This document shows positions 17,299 through 27,128 of a stretch of DNA of 64,000 nucleotides, in pieces (position 1 is the first letter of the stretch; the number at the start of each line of letters is the position of its first letter). The stretch covers positions 20,654 to 84,653 of the forward strand of contig NZ_VKDE01000021.1 in assembly GCF_007097485.1 (NCBI RefSeq), given 5' to 3'. The DNA comes from Carboxylicivirga sp. M1479. Lineage in GTDB: Bacteria > Bacteroidota > Bacteroidia > Bacteroidales > Marinilabiliaceae. Below the pieces are notes generated by a model. The model saw only the letters and a program-made list of their open reading frames with translations. It was not told the DNA's origin and made no database searches. The position numbers and the translations under genes are program-made.

Positions 17299-18519
17299 TT
17301 AACTATAATTAAATAGTAATACTTCCATCGCATCATCAACTAAAGAATTGTCCAACTCTTTAAGGTATGCCTGTGTAATTGCAATGTTTTGATGCCCCAT
17401 GGATTCGCTAATTATGTCAGTTGCAACGCCTTTTTGTTTTAAACAGTTGGCGTAACTATGTCTTGCTACATAACTTGTTAATGGTTGTTTAATTTTACAA
17501 ACTTCACCTAGTTCCTTGAGTCTTCTATTATAGCGCTTAAGGGTTTTCTTCTTTCTATTTTCAAGGTGGGAAGGTGTCATATTCTCTTCGAGTAGTATAG
17601 GAAATACATAACCTGTTTCACTTTTCTTTTTTCTGTAAAAATTCAGTATTTTTTTTGCTGGAGGAAGAATTTTGATTTGGAAATTACGTTTAGTCTTAGC
17701 GCGTTTATAGTAAATCCGATCATTAGAAATATCCTGCCACTTTAAAGTCATCATATCTGCAAAATTCATACCCCTAGTATAAAAGCTAAATATGAATTGG
17801 TTGCGGGTGTCAATCAGTGTCGGGTATTGTGTTAAATCAATCTTCTCAATTTTATGAATATCGGAAAGGTTTAATGCTTTTTTTATTCCAGTAGATTTCA
17901 GTTTAGATACTTTGTATAGATTAAAAGGATATAAGTTGCCTGTGATTTGTCCTCTTTTAATTGCTGTATTAAAGACAGCACGAATACATCTCATTTTAAC
18001 GCCTATGCCGCCATCGGTACCGCCATTGGATCGAAGCCATACTTCATATTTCTCAAGAAATTCTGGAGTGATCATCGTGAAAACAAGTTCTTTTTTGCCG
18101 CAATACTTTTTAAGCGAAGTCAATGTATCTGCATTAACTCTGGCATTTCCAGTTCTACCTGATACTTTTTGTTCATCAATAATCTCCAGCATAAACATCA
18201 AAAGATTTTTATTGCCAGAATTAGCTTGAAGTTTTAACTTTCTGTCAATTTCTTCTATGGTGGAGTAACCCTTTTCTTGCTCTAGTTTTGTAATTATACT
18301 TGTGATTCTCTCTTGAAGTTTTAGTAATAGCTTATTTTTTTCAAGGTAGTCACCTGACTTACTGGTAAATTTACCTTGTTTTCCATCCCATTCGTTCTTA
18401 TAAGCGGAATATGGAGTACGGTATAATATTGATTTTCTATTATGAGTTAGTCTTAGGTAAATTGGATACTTACCTGTAGAAAGTTGTTTGGTTTTTAAGT
18501 ATGGTTTAATACTAATCAT
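17299..18519 (-). CDS. Tyrosine recombinase (integrase)
   Basis: This 406-residue protein starts at 'MISIKPYLKTKQLSTGKYPIYLRL'. A longer frame to 18582 begins with TTG and adds an unlikely N-terminus. The domains are an arm-binding N-terminus (1-85), a SAM-like core-binding region (about 95-200) and a catalytic domain. Catalytic features are Arg in 'FYTRGMNFADMMTLKW', 'SYVARHSYAN' (Arg-His of the usual HxxR-H box, with Tyr at the first His position as is common in Bacteroidetes) and the nucleophile Tyr in 'GHQNIAITQAYLKEL'. It lies 149 bp from a displaced tRNA 3' end, so it is the integrase of the element. Confidence 0.92.
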   Translation of the reverse strand: MISIKPYLKTKQLSTGKYPIYLRLTHNRKSILYRTPYSAYKNEWDGKQGKFTSKSGDYLEKNKLLLKLQERITSIITKLEQEKGYSTIEEIDRKLKLQANSGNKNLLMFMLEIIDEQKVSGRTGNARVNADTLTSLKKYCGKKELVFTMITPEFLEKYEVWLRSNGGTDGGIGVKMRCIRAVFNTAIKRGQITGNLYPFNLYKVSKLKSTGIKKALNLSDIHKIEKIDLTQYPTLIDTRNQFIFSFYTRGMNFADMMTLKWQDISNDRIYYKRAKTKRNFQIKILPPAKKILNFYRKKKSETGYVFPILLEENMTPSHLENRKKKTLKRYNRRLKELGEVCKIKQPLTSYVARHSYANCLKQKGVATDIISESMGHQNIAITQAYLKELDNSLVDDAMEVLLFNYS

Positions 18520-18667
18520 GAATTTAACTTTGGGTCCAACATGGGTCCAACAAATTGTCATACAAAGGTAGCAAAATGACAACTTTAAGTCAATGCTAAA
18601 AATGTAAAATGCAGTATATCAGGCAAATGGTATTTGATGAAATTTGATGAAAATCACTTTAAGCTTC

Positions 18668-18712
<45 letters not shown>

Positions 18713-18716
18713 CTTA

Positions 18717-18752
18717 AAAAGCACTTACAGAAATGTAGGTGCTTTTGTTTTT
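18717..18752 (+). terminator. Terminator of the former tRNA gene
   Basis: AAAAGCACTTACA (18717-18729), loop GAAA, TGTAGGTGCTTTT (18734-18746), followed by a T-run. The 13-bp stem has one G:T pair. It lies directly after the tRNA fragment, which fits host DNA beginning here. Confidence 0.85.
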
Positions 18753-19188
18753 TCGTGGGTTAAAGGATGTTGAAAAAAATATAGCCCGTAGTTTGTCAGG
18801 GAAAAGATCCAAATTCTAGGAACTGGTATTAATTTCATACAAATGGTAAAAAAATAACTCTCTTTACTTTAATAACAGTAATCTTCATAAAGTTGAACAA
18901 TCAGCTTTTATATTGTACGAAACATACAGGTAAACTATTTGCTTTAGTGTAATAAAACTACAGCCCAAACAAAAGATGTACTTTCCGTTGATATCTGATA
19001 AAAATATTGTTGTCAACAACAAGCAATACTAATTAATTGCTTGTGAAAATAAGTTCTGTCATCAGCAATTAAACCTTATAGATAGATAATTCAACCATTT
19101 TAAAACTCAATTCAATGATTGTTGATGCTGAATTGTTGTGCAGTGTATATTATTGCATTCGATACAAATCATGTTAACATCAGAGGCA
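18753..19188. other. Upstream region of the first PL8 gene
   Basis: This 436-bp AT-rich region has no credible ORF. It must contain the promoter of the PL8/PL8/DUF1961 operon, but I could not place a confident -7/-33 pair. It contains several AACAA-type short direct repeats near 19010-19030. Confidence 0.45.
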
Positions 19189-22100
19189 ATGTGGAAACTT
19201 CAATATATCTACTTTGGGTTATTTTTTTCATTTATCACCAATAGCATCTTTGCTCAAAGCTTTGAGGAGACCGATACATTTGATAATTGCGAAACCTTTG
19301 AAAATGGATTGCCCTCAAACTGGCAAACAGAAGATGGCGGTGCAATTGAAATAACAAATGAAAGGTATAAGCAAGGGCAATATTCTTTAAAATGGAATTG
19401 GCAAACTAATTCAAAAATTATCGTTAGCGATAAGCAATTGTCTGAAGTTAGCTATGAAAAAGGTGCAGGCATGCACGTTTGGATATACAGTGATGTCAAC
19501 ATTAACGATGAAATACAATTTTGCTTTTATGATGCTACAGATAATAAACGATGTGAATTTACCTACAAAATAAATTTCACTGGTTGGCGAGGACTATGGG
19601 TTCGTTTTTGGGAAGATATTGCAATATCTAGTCGCACTCCATTGGTTAAAATGGAAATCATAAGTCCAACACAAACATCAAACAGTAGCATCTATTTTGA
19701 TATTGTTGAATTTAAGTCGAGTATTAGTTACAAACGATCACCAAGCTACCAATATGCACATCCATACCAGTCAGAGATGGACGAAGAGGTTAAAGACGAG
19801 TGGGCAAGTTGGATATACGAACAAAGGTATCCAAATCCTACCCTGCCGCTTCCCAACGATGTGCCAAATAAAACGCAACAAACATTTTCAGACATTAACG
19901 CACGTTTTGAAAACTGGCTATTAGGAACAAACAAATACGCCTCAAACGAGCAGATGCTAAAGCGTCTGGCAGCACGTAACAGCTATATCAATAGCGGTGT
20001 AAATCGTTTTAACGAACTTGATATTTATAAAGCTCCAAATGGACAAATATTTGGACCTGCATTGTTTACTAACAAATCATCACATGGACCCAAATTTGGC
20101 CGAGACATTGGCGAAAAACTTTGCTTACAGTTAGCCTTAGATTATCGCATCAACCACAATCAGTCAAGCAAAGAAAAGCTGCTGTTGCTATTGGATTACA
20201 TGCACGATCAAGGCTGGGCTAAGGGTAGTGCCATGGAAACAACCGATCATCAAAAATTACGAACTGCAGCCTGGGCCTATTCTGTTTATCTATTAAAAGA
20301 TGATTTAAAAAACATTGAATGGAAAAATGGAGCTAGCATTCTAGACAGAGAGATGGACACGCTGCATTGGCTTACGTATTTCAACATTATTTTCGCTCCA
20401 TTAGATGACCGACTCGAAGTTAGTGTTGATGATTTTCGTTCAGCCACCATCATGCGTTTAATGTATATTTTAATGATGGAAAACGATGATCCAGCTAAAG
20501 TACAATACATGAACCATTATACACAATGGTTAAATGGCAACCTTCAGCCTTTTGAAGGCTGGACAGGTGGTATAAAGGCTGATGGTATGGGCTACCATCA
20601 CCGTGGACCATACATGAATGCCTACTCAAACAACGGAGTTCATGTGATGAGTCAAGTGCTATATTTTTTACGTCATACTGAATTTGACGCGAATAATGAT
20701 GCGAAACAAACTGTAAAAAACTACTTATTAAACTATAGCAACATCACTGGTTTTTACGATGTTCCTAAAGGTATTTCAGGCCGAATAAGCGGACTTGACA
20801 AAGCAGCACGAATGGTCACTGCTTTTGCCTATATGGCGCAATGCATGCAAAATGGCGTAATTGATGAAGAGCTAGCCTCAATAACCATGAGATACTGGCA
20901 ACCACAGCATCAACCAATAAACGAAATTATAAACAGTGCAAGCTTAAACATATCGTACTTTAACACACCAGGCGAAATTGAAGCCATACTTGACATTGTT
21001 GAAATCGGACAAACAAAAGCCGAAAATCCTCAAGGTCTTTGGATGAAGCCTTATGCTGCCATGGCGGTTTTCAGAGGCAACGATTGGTATGTGTCAATTA
21101 AAGGAACCAGTGCTTATGTTTGGGATTTTGAAAGTGGTAGTAATGAAAATACATACGGCAGGTACGATGGTTATGGTCAAATGGAAACAATAAATAATAC
21201 AAGCCCGCACCCGTCGATGGTTTATAGTGGTCATGACTACAATAATGGATGGGACTGGTGCCGAGTACCTGGAACCACAAGTGTTAATTTAGGGTTAGAT
21301 GGATTAAAAACCAGTCTACAGCGTGTATTTACGCCTAACACATTTGTAGGAGGCGTTCAACAACAAAATAAAGCAGGTGTATGGGCAATGGAATATCAAG
21401 ATGTTCATTACAGCACTTCATTGAGTTTTAAAAAATCCATCTTTTTCTTTCAACCAGATATGATGGTGTGCCTCGGATCTAATATCTCAGCTATGCAGCC
21501 TCAAAAGTTAGAGTCAACATTGCTGCAAAACGTTATCTCATCATCAAACTATAATCACGCGATAAACGGAGAAGAAGTTAATGAACTTGATTACTCATAT
21601 TTACCAATAAATGGTGCAGCCACAATTATTGATGATCAGGGTAAAGGCTTTTACATTCCTGACGATAGTAATTTGAACATTACCTACAACAATAATGATT
21701 CAGAAACAATGCGCCGGCAAGAAAGTAATGGTGATGTTTTAACAGCATGGTTCAAACACGATAATAAAAATAATTACGAGTACGCTATTTTTATGAAAAC
21801 AACACAATCACAACTAAATAGCTTTATAAACAATCCTACTTACGAAATTATTCAGCACAATAACAGTGCTCACATTGTTAAACATACCGAACAAAAGCAA
21901 ACTGGTTATGCCCTGTTTGAGCCTAATCAAATAACCAACGATGATTTTATTAACAGCTCGTCATTGCCGGCAATGTTAATGGTAACAGATGAAGCTACTG
22001 ATACAAAGATCATAAGCTTATGCAACCCCGATTTTAACCGCAGAAAACTAAATGATATTGGAGATATAAAAAAGTTTGATGATCTGTTTGGCCCTTTTCA

Positions 22101-22500
22101 ATCACAAACACTAGAGCTTAAAATAAATGGAGCATGGTCGGCTGATGAATTCCCCACTAACGTTCGAATCATATCAAAAAATGCTACATCAACTGTTATA
22201 GAGGTAGAAACGCATGATGCCAAAACATACGATTTTATATTAAAAATGGATTCGGTAAATTCTACGTTTCCAAATGCTGATGAACAGCATCGGGTATGGC
22301 CAAATCCTACTAGTAACAAGCTAAATTTTTCAATGGCTGAAAAAGCTATCTTATACAGCATTGAAGGAAGGCAACTGATTTACGCAACCAACACCTCATC
22401 GTTTGATATCGGTAACTTAAATGATGGCATATATATTTTAGAATGTGTAAATGCCGGTAAAGTGTTTCGCACCAAAATTTTAAAACACACAGCTAACTAA
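19189..22500 (+). CDS. PL8 polysaccharide lyase (chondroitin ABC lyase-like), T9SS-secreted
   Basis: The protein has 1103 residues from ATG at 19189; the open frame extends to a GTG at 19138, but 'MWKLQYIYFGLFFSFITNSIFAQ' is the natural signal peptide. An N-terminal lyase/CBM-like beta domain (about 25-190, 'GWRGLWVRFWED') is followed by the helical catalytic domain. H471 and Y479 in 'YHHRGPYMNAY' form the proposed catalytic pair, and 'GRISGLDKAAR' supplies the Arg region. The beta-sandwich motifs 'YVWDFESGSNE' and 'GWDWCRVPGTTSVNL' follow. The last 75 residues ('VWPNPTSNKLNF...LKHTAN') are a T9SS type A sorting domain. It cleaves uronic-acid-containing glycosaminoglycans by beta-elimination; exact specificity is unknown. 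It is first in a + operon, 17 bp before the next PL8 gene. Confidence 0.88.
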   Translation: MWKLQYIYFGLFFSFITNSIFAQSFEETDTFDNCETFENGLPSNWQTEDGGAIEITNERYKQGQYSLKWNWQTNSKIIVSDKQLSEVSYEKGAGMHVWIYSDVNINDEIQFCFYDATDNKRCEFTYKINFTGWRGLWVRFWEDIAISSRTPLVKMEIISPTQTSNSSIYFDIVEFKSSISYKRSPSYQYAHPYQSEMDEEVKDEWASWIYEQRYPNPTLPLPNDVPNKTQQTFSDINARFENWLLGTNKYASNEQMLKRLAARNSYINSGVNRFNELDIYKAPNGQIFGPALFTNKSSHGPKFGRDIGEKLCLQLALDYRINHNQSSKEKLLLLLDYMHDQGWAKGSAMETTDHQKLRTAAWAYSVYLLKDDLKNIEWKNGASILDREMDTLHWLTYFNIIFAPLDDRLEVSVDDFRSATIMRLMYILMMENDDPAKVQYMNHYTQWLNGNLQPFEGWTGGIKADGMGYHHRGPYMNAYSNNGVHVMSQVLYFLRHTEFDANNDAKQTVKNYLLNYSNITGFYDVPKGISGRISGLDKAARMVTAFAYMAQCMQNGVIDEELASITMRYWQPQHQPINEIINSASLNISYFNTPGEIEAILDIVEIGQTKAENPQGLWMKPYAAMAVFRGNDWYVSIKGTSAYVWDFESGSNENTYGRYDGYGQMETINNTSPHPSMVYSGHDYNNGWDWCRVPGTTSVNLGLDGLKTSLQRVFTPNTFVGGVQQQNKAGVWAMEYQDVHYSTSLSFKKSIFFFQPDMMVCLGSNISAMQPQKLESTLLQNVISSSNYNHAINGEEVNELDYSYLPINGAATIIDDQGKGFYIPDDSNLNITYNNNDSETMRRQESNGDVLTAWFKHDNKNNYEYAIFMKTTQSQLNSFINNPTYEIIQHNNSAHIVKHTEQKQTGYALFEPNQITNDDFINSSSLPAMLMVTDEATDTKIISLCNPDFNRRKLNDIGDIKKFDDLFGPFQSQTLELKINGAWSADEFPTNVRIISKNATSTVIEVETHDAKTYDFILKMDSVNSTFPNADEQHRVWPNPTSNKLNFSMAEKAILYSIEGRQLIYATNTSSFDIGNLNDGIYILECVNAGKVFRTKILKHTAN

Positions 22501-22517
22501 GATTTTAATTAATAATT

Positions 22518-25500
22518 ATGAATAAATTACTATCCATTACATTATTACTGCTTTTTGTAAGCTTTACAACAAAAGCTATTGAAAAAGGGAAAATAAAAAT
22601 CAAGGAAGACATTGTTATCCATAAAATTGGCTTTGAACAAGCCGCTGAATACAGCAATTGGTCAACAAAAAAAGGAAAGCTACAGGTATCTGACCTGCAT
22701 CAGAAACAAGGGCGGCACTCCCTATTGTGGACTTGGAAAAAAGGCGATGTATTAAGTATTGACCAATTAAAAGGATTAAAAAAGGCAGCCAGTAAGAATG
22801 TTGGTGGTCAGCCCGAAAATTACGAGCCCGCCTTTTACAAAGAAGATTACTACGGTGGTATCAAAATGTGGATCTATCAGCAAGAGGCCGCAAAAGGTCA
22901 AATGTTATTTCAGGTGGGTAGTGATGTAAAGTCGGCCAAAGAAAACCCCAAATACCGTTTCGCGATCAACTTAAATTTTACAGGATGGCGAGCTGTATGG
23001 GTACAGTTTAACGAAGATGCCAAGGTGAGTGACTACATCGGAAGCGATAGCATGACCAGCATTATTGCGCAACCCCAAGCTGGAGCATCCCAAGGACAGC
23101 TTTATATCGACCACTTTCAGCTATTGGAGTTTATATCTTATAAACGTCATTCCGACCACGTGTTTGTTAATGCAAAAGCTAATGTACGATCAGACAGCTA
23201 TGAGATATTAGCCCCTTATAAAGAGTACGAGCAGTTTTTAAATACCAGTTCCTCACAAACTTCATCCGTTGACCTATCACAAGCCATTGAAGAACGTTTG
23301 GAATACATGATAATTGGTGGCGACGATACCGAATGGCGCAATCATGCCATCGATCTAAAAAAAGAATCAGCACGCCAAACTAAAAAAGCCAATTCGGCTT
23401 ATAACACCCTTCAGCTACACAGCAAAAATGGCATTGTCAATGGTATCCCTTTGTTTACCTGTCGCGATGAGCATGGCACCTCTAATGGGCAAAATTTTCA
23501 AACAGTAATGCAGAGCACACTTTTCCCACTTGCCTTGGATTACCGCATGAACAAAACCATTGAGTCAAAGGAGAAACTTGTGAATTTGTATAACTACTTT
23601 GCCGACCAGGGATGGCAGGCTGGTAGTGCTTTAGGAACCGTTGACCACATTATAAGACTCAATGCCTACGCAGTTTCGCTATTTTTAATGCGTAACGATC
23701 TACCGCAAGAAATGCTGCAACAACACCAAGAATGTTTGGCATGGCACACTCGCATTGGTAACATTATTGATTGTGATAAATCGAAAGGGGAAAATACGGA
23801 TATGGTGAGAGGCGGTGCTTTAGCTAAGCTTATAACGGTATTGCTAATGCCCAATGGCCAACAAAAAGCACAAATGTTGAACGAGTTTAAAGTTTACATG
23901 GATTATGTAGCTGCCTTTGCTCCTGGCTATTCAGACACCGTGAAACCCGATTACTCTATTTTCCATCATCGTGGAACCTATCTTAATGCTTATGGGGTAT
24001 CAGCTGTTAACACCATGGCCATGGTAAGCTGGTTGTTGAATAACACTGATTTTGCTTTATCAGCAGATACAAAAGAGCTGATTAAAAAAACATTGATACG
24101 CCAGTATGAAATTGCTCACGGCCTAGATTTACACATGGGTGTTGGTGGCCGTTTTCCATATAAAAATACGGGTATCGACCGCTTTATGTTGCCGGCTTAT
24201 GCCTTTATGAGCCTAAATGACAAAAACATTGAAGACCAGCACATGGCAGCTGTTTTCAACTATTTATATTCCATTAGTCCGCAAGAAAATGTAAAAGGCA
24301 TCCTAACACCGGCTTTAACTTATTCGGGCACCTACGGCACAATTAATCTTATGGTGGGATTAAATAGCCAAATGGGAGATGAAACTCAGCTACCTAACAA
24401 TGGTAATTATAGTCTTCCCTACTCAAGTTTATCGGTTCATCGTCACGATAACTGGTTAGCCACTGTTAAAGGCTATGATAAATATGTATGGGATTACGAA
24501 ACGGGTAGTAAGGGTGAAAATAACCTGGGGCGATACCTCAGCCATGGCGCCATGTTTTTATTTAAGTCATCTCCTTTATCGGGTATGAAAGGTGCAGGCA
24601 TGGAGCAAAACAGCGGTTTCCACTGGGCTTATTTGCCAGGTGCCACTACCAAGGCTTTACCCATCGACAAAGTATACTTTAAAAACAAGCCAAGCGAGAA
24701 ATACAAAGAAGGTTTTCACCGTAGTTTCACTGAAACAACTTTTGCACGTGGTTTATCGGCACAAGGGAATAATGGTTTATTTGCCATGGAGCTTCGCGAT
24801 GATGTTCATCCATCGCCAGACAAACACCTTTTTGACAACAGTTTCAGAGCTCGTAAATCTTATTTCTTTTTCGATGATGAAATTGTATGCTTAGGCTCAG
24901 ATATAAGTAATATTGACGATGAGTATACCACTATTACAACCTTGTTTCAAACCAATATCGGCGAGCATGGCATACAGAATAAAGCAACTTATTTAAATGG
25001 ACAAGCAATTGCTAACTCCTTAGATCTAAAGCAAAACCTTAAAGGTGGCGTACTAACCGATGTGCAGGGCATTCATTACATTATACCTCAAAAGTACAAT
25101 GTTGTATTGGAGCAAAATGAACAGCAATCATTACAAAAAATTGGTGGCGGGAAATATGTACCCATTACCACACCTCATGTTAAAGCTTGGTTTAATCATG
25201 GTCTAAAACCACAAGGTAAGGGCTACGAGTACTTGGTATTAATGAATGACGATATGGATAAGGCAATATCAAGGCACAATGATAAAGGCTATAAGGTATT
25301 GCAGAAAGATGCATCGGCCCACATTGTAAAGCACATTAATAGCAAGGCAACAGGCTATGCTATATTTAATGCCGATGCACCTCTAAACAAAGGTATTATT
25401 GTTAGCGTTGATACGCCATTAATGGTCTATGTAAAGCAGAACAATCATAATGCAGTATTAACTGTGGCTAACCCCGATTTAAAGCTTAAAAAATGGAACC

Positions 25501-25700
25501 ACAACATGTCGGTTATGCCAAGCGATATTGTGCATGAATGGTCACAGGGAAGCATTGTCAATATTAAGCTGAATGGCCATTGGAAGCCTGCTGCTTACAG
25601 CTATGAACTTGTGTCGTACAGTTATGCCAATGGTGTAACTCAATTAAGTTTCTATTGTAAAGATGGCAAAAGCATTGATTTACCATTAAGAAAACAATAA
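22518..25700 (+). CDS. PL8 polysaccharide lyase (chondroitin ABC lyase-like)
   Basis: This 1060-residue protein has a signal peptide (1-20, 'LLLLFVSFTTKA'). An N-terminal lyase domain (about 30-210, 'INLNFTGWRAVWVQFNED') precedes the alpha-toroid with the catalytic pair H484/Y492 in 'FHHRGTYLNAY' and 'GGRFPYKNTG' (Arg region). The C-terminal beta domains contain 'YVWDYETGSKGENNLGRY' and 'WAYLPGATTKALP'. Length and order match chondroitin sulfate ABC lyases. It differs from the upstream PL8 in having no T9SS tail, so it is probably periplasmic or released by another route. A strong hairpin follows its stop codon. Confidence 0.88.
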   Translation: MNKLLSITLLLLFVSFTTKAIEKGKIKIKEDIVIHKIGFEQAAEYSNWSTKKGKLQVSDLHQKQGRHSLLWTWKKGDVLSIDQLKGLKKAASKNVGGQPENYEPAFYKEDYYGGIKMWIYQQEAAKGQMLFQVGSDVKSAKENPKYRFAINLNFTGWRAVWVQFNEDAKVSDYIGSDSMTSIIAQPQAGASQGQLYIDHFQLLEFISYKRHSDHVFVNAKANVRSDSYEILAPYKEYEQFLNTSSSQTSSVDLSQAIEERLEYMIIGGDDTEWRNHAIDLKKESARQTKKANSAYNTLQLHSKNGIVNGIPLFTCRDEHGTSNGQNFQTVMQSTLFPLALDYRMNKTIESKEKLVNLYNYFADQGWQAGSALGTVDHIIRLNAYAVSLFLMRNDLPQEMLQQHQECLAWHTRIGNIIDCDKSKGENTDMVRGGALAKLITVLLMPNGQQKAQMLNEFKVYMDYVAAFAPGYSDTVKPDYSIFHHRGTYLNAYGVSAVNTMAMVSWLLNNTDFALSADTKELIKKTLIRQYEIAHGLDLHMGVGGRFPYKNTGIDRFMLPAYAFMSLNDKNIEDQHMAAVFNYLYSISPQENVKGILTPALTYSGTYGTINLMVGLNSQMGDETQLPNNGNYSLPYSSLSVHRHDNWLATVKGYDKYVWDYETGSKGENNLGRYLSHGAMFLFKSSPLSGMKGAGMEQNSGFHWAYLPGATTKALPIDKVYFKNKPSEKYKEGFHRSFTETTFARGLSAQGNNGLFAMELRDDVHPSPDKHLFDNSFRARKSYFFFDDEIVCLGSDISNIDDEYTTITTLFQTNIGEHGIQNKATYLNGQAIANSLDLKQNLKGGVLTDVQGIHYIIPQKYNVVLEQNEQQSLQKIGGGKYVPITTPHVKAWFNHGLKPQGKGYEYLVLMNDDMDKAISRHNDKGYKVLQKDASAHIVKHINSKATGYAIFNADAPLNKGIIVSVDTPLMVYVKQNNHNAVLTVANPDLKLKKWNHNMSVMPSDIVHEWSQGSIVNIKLNGHWKPAAYSYELVSYSYANGVTQLSFYCKDGKSIDLPLRKQ

Positions 25701-25714
25701 CCTGGCCCAAGAGA

Positions 25715-25760
25715 AGATGAAAAAGCCGACTTGCGAGTATGCAATTCGGCTTTTTCATCT
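25715..25760 (+). terminator. Long hairpin after second PL8 gene
   Basis: AGATGAAAAAGCCGA (25715-25729) pairs perfectly with TCGGCTTTTTCATCT (25746-25760), and TTGC/GCAA extends the stem inward. The hairpin sits between the PL8 stop and the DUF1961 start (16 bp after the hairpin). It may partly terminate or protect the PL8 message. Confidence 0.7.
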
Positions 25761-25776
25761 CACTAAATTCTAAATA

Positions 25777-26622
25777 ATGATGATACGTTTCACTCTACTA
25801 CTATTTGCATTGTTCGTACTAACACTTTGCGGTCATGCACAACAATACCAGACAAAACTGGTTTACAGCTGCGATTTTTCTAATTCAAACAGCCTTAACG
25901 ATTGGGTGATGGAAGGCCCAGGGCTAGCTTCCATACAAAACGGTCAACTGCTGCTCTATTCGAAATACTTTGAAGCAGCTAATCAGTTTTTTAAGACGAA
26001 GGGCCAAGCGTTTAGTGGCCTTGGAGAAGATTATTACCACTATGTAGAAGCAGCCATGCGACAGGACATAGGCGATGCTGTAAAAGATTATTATTACGAT
26101 GGAATTTTTAGGGGTGGACATCTGGTGTATTGGAATACGTTTAAAACACCAGACAACTACATTATCGAATGTGATTTTCAGAGTCTTAGCGACAATGCCT
26201 TGCACATGCTCATGTTTAGTTGCACTGGTAAGAATGGTCAAAAAGTATTTGAAAAAGATTTGAAAAAACGGTGGGGTGTAGCTGCTCAATATACAAAGAG
26301 TGATTTATACAACTACCGCATTTCGTTCTTTGCCCCTGGCAGAGGAAGCTCAAACATGCGCAAATGCCCAGGTCGTCACTTAACGATTAAAGGTAAAGAC
26401 TTTACACTGCTAAATAAGATGCAGCCACACCATTTGAAGATTGTAAAGTATGAAAATACAATCAGCTGGTACATCGATGGTCAACTTAGCTTTGAGTATA
26501 TCGATGACATGGAGGGTGGATACCTAAAAGGCGGTCAAACAGCCATTCGAGTGATGGTACCCGCCAAAGGGCTTTACGACAATTACAAAATATATGAAAT
26601 AGTTCGTCCTTCTGATCAATAA
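25777..26622 (+). CDS. DUF1961 (YesU-like) secreted protein
   Basis: This 281-residue protein has a signal peptide (about 1-21, 'LLLFALFVLTLCGHAQ') and one jelly-roll domain. It contains 'FRGGHLVYWNTFKTPDNYIIECDF' and 'HHLKIVKYENTISWYIDGQLSFEYID', the features of DUF1961/YesU proteins with a concanavalin-like fold. Members occur in uronic-acid polysaccharide loci, and their activity is not firmly established (binding or lyase-like roles are possible). It is third in the + operon behind two PL8 lyases and separated from them by a hairpin, so it may be expressed at a different level. Confidence 0.78.
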   Translation: MMIRFTLLLFALFVLTLCGHAQQYQTKLVYSCDFSNSNSLNDWVMEGPGLASIQNGQLLLYSKYFEAANQFFKTKGQAFSGLGEDYYHYVEAAMRQDIGDAVKDYYYDGIFRGGHLVYWNTFKTPDNYIIECDFQSLSDNALHMLMFSCTGKNGQKVFEKDLKKRWGVAAQYTKSDLYNYRISFFAPGRGSSNMRKCPGRHLTIKGKDFTLLNKMQPHHLKIVKYENTISWYIDGQLSFEYIDDMEGGYLKGGQTAIRVMVPAKGLYDNYKIYEIVRPSDQ

Positions 26623-26752
26623 GGTCATCCTACGACTACTTAAAGTGTATTAATCCAGGTCTTTTTCAGAAAGTATCCGTGCCTGGTCAGTAAAGTGTGT
26701 TCTCATCTCAAGTCTCGAAAAGCTAAAAAACTACATGACTATTAAATCACGT

Positions 26753-26912
26753 ACAGGAAGAACCGTACATTGAACAGGAAGCACTAATATTGAACAGGAG
26801 CATCAAATCACGAGTATTTGATGCTCCTGTTAATGATTTAGACTTCCTGTTGGTGATTTAGACCTCCTGTTAACTACTCATGTATTACTGTGACAATTTC
26901 AGTCGCTCCTGT
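26753..26912. repeat. Phased palindromic array of AACAGGA/TCCTGTT units
   Basis: ACAGGA occurs at 26753, AACAGGA at 26773 and 26793. After a centre of dyad symmetry, TCCTGTT occurs at 26825, 26845 and 26865, with TCCTGT again at 26907. Spacing is 20-21 bp or twice that. The central units form a perfect 16-bp hairpin (26793-26808 with 26816-26831, loop CACGAGT). The array lies in the 506-bp gene-free interval 26623-27128 between convergent operons; nothing else in that interval looks coding. Confidence 0.75.
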
Positions 26913-27128
26913 CAGCAATTCTAGTTTAAAATTATGTATTGCGGTTGTCTTCAATACGTATTGAATGGCAAATGCCCTTGAATCATTTCTTTTTAATGCA
27001 GCGAACTGAATGCGTGCTTAATGTCATTCTCATATTATTAAGAGTGTATTGATTTTTACAATCTGAAACTTACAAAATATGCACAAAAGAATGTTACAGA
27101 ATCGAATTCTGAATGCTAATTCTTGAAG

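Noticed and set aside
18520..18582. Longer N-terminus of the integrase
   Set aside because: It begins with TTG and adds a Cys-rich stretch unlike integrase N-termini. ATG at 18519 gives the standard 'ISIKPYLKTKQ' start.
26753..26912. CRISPR-like array
   Set aside because: Units are 7 bp at 20-bp spacing, occur in both orientations, and have no 25-40-bp repeats, spacers or cas genes.
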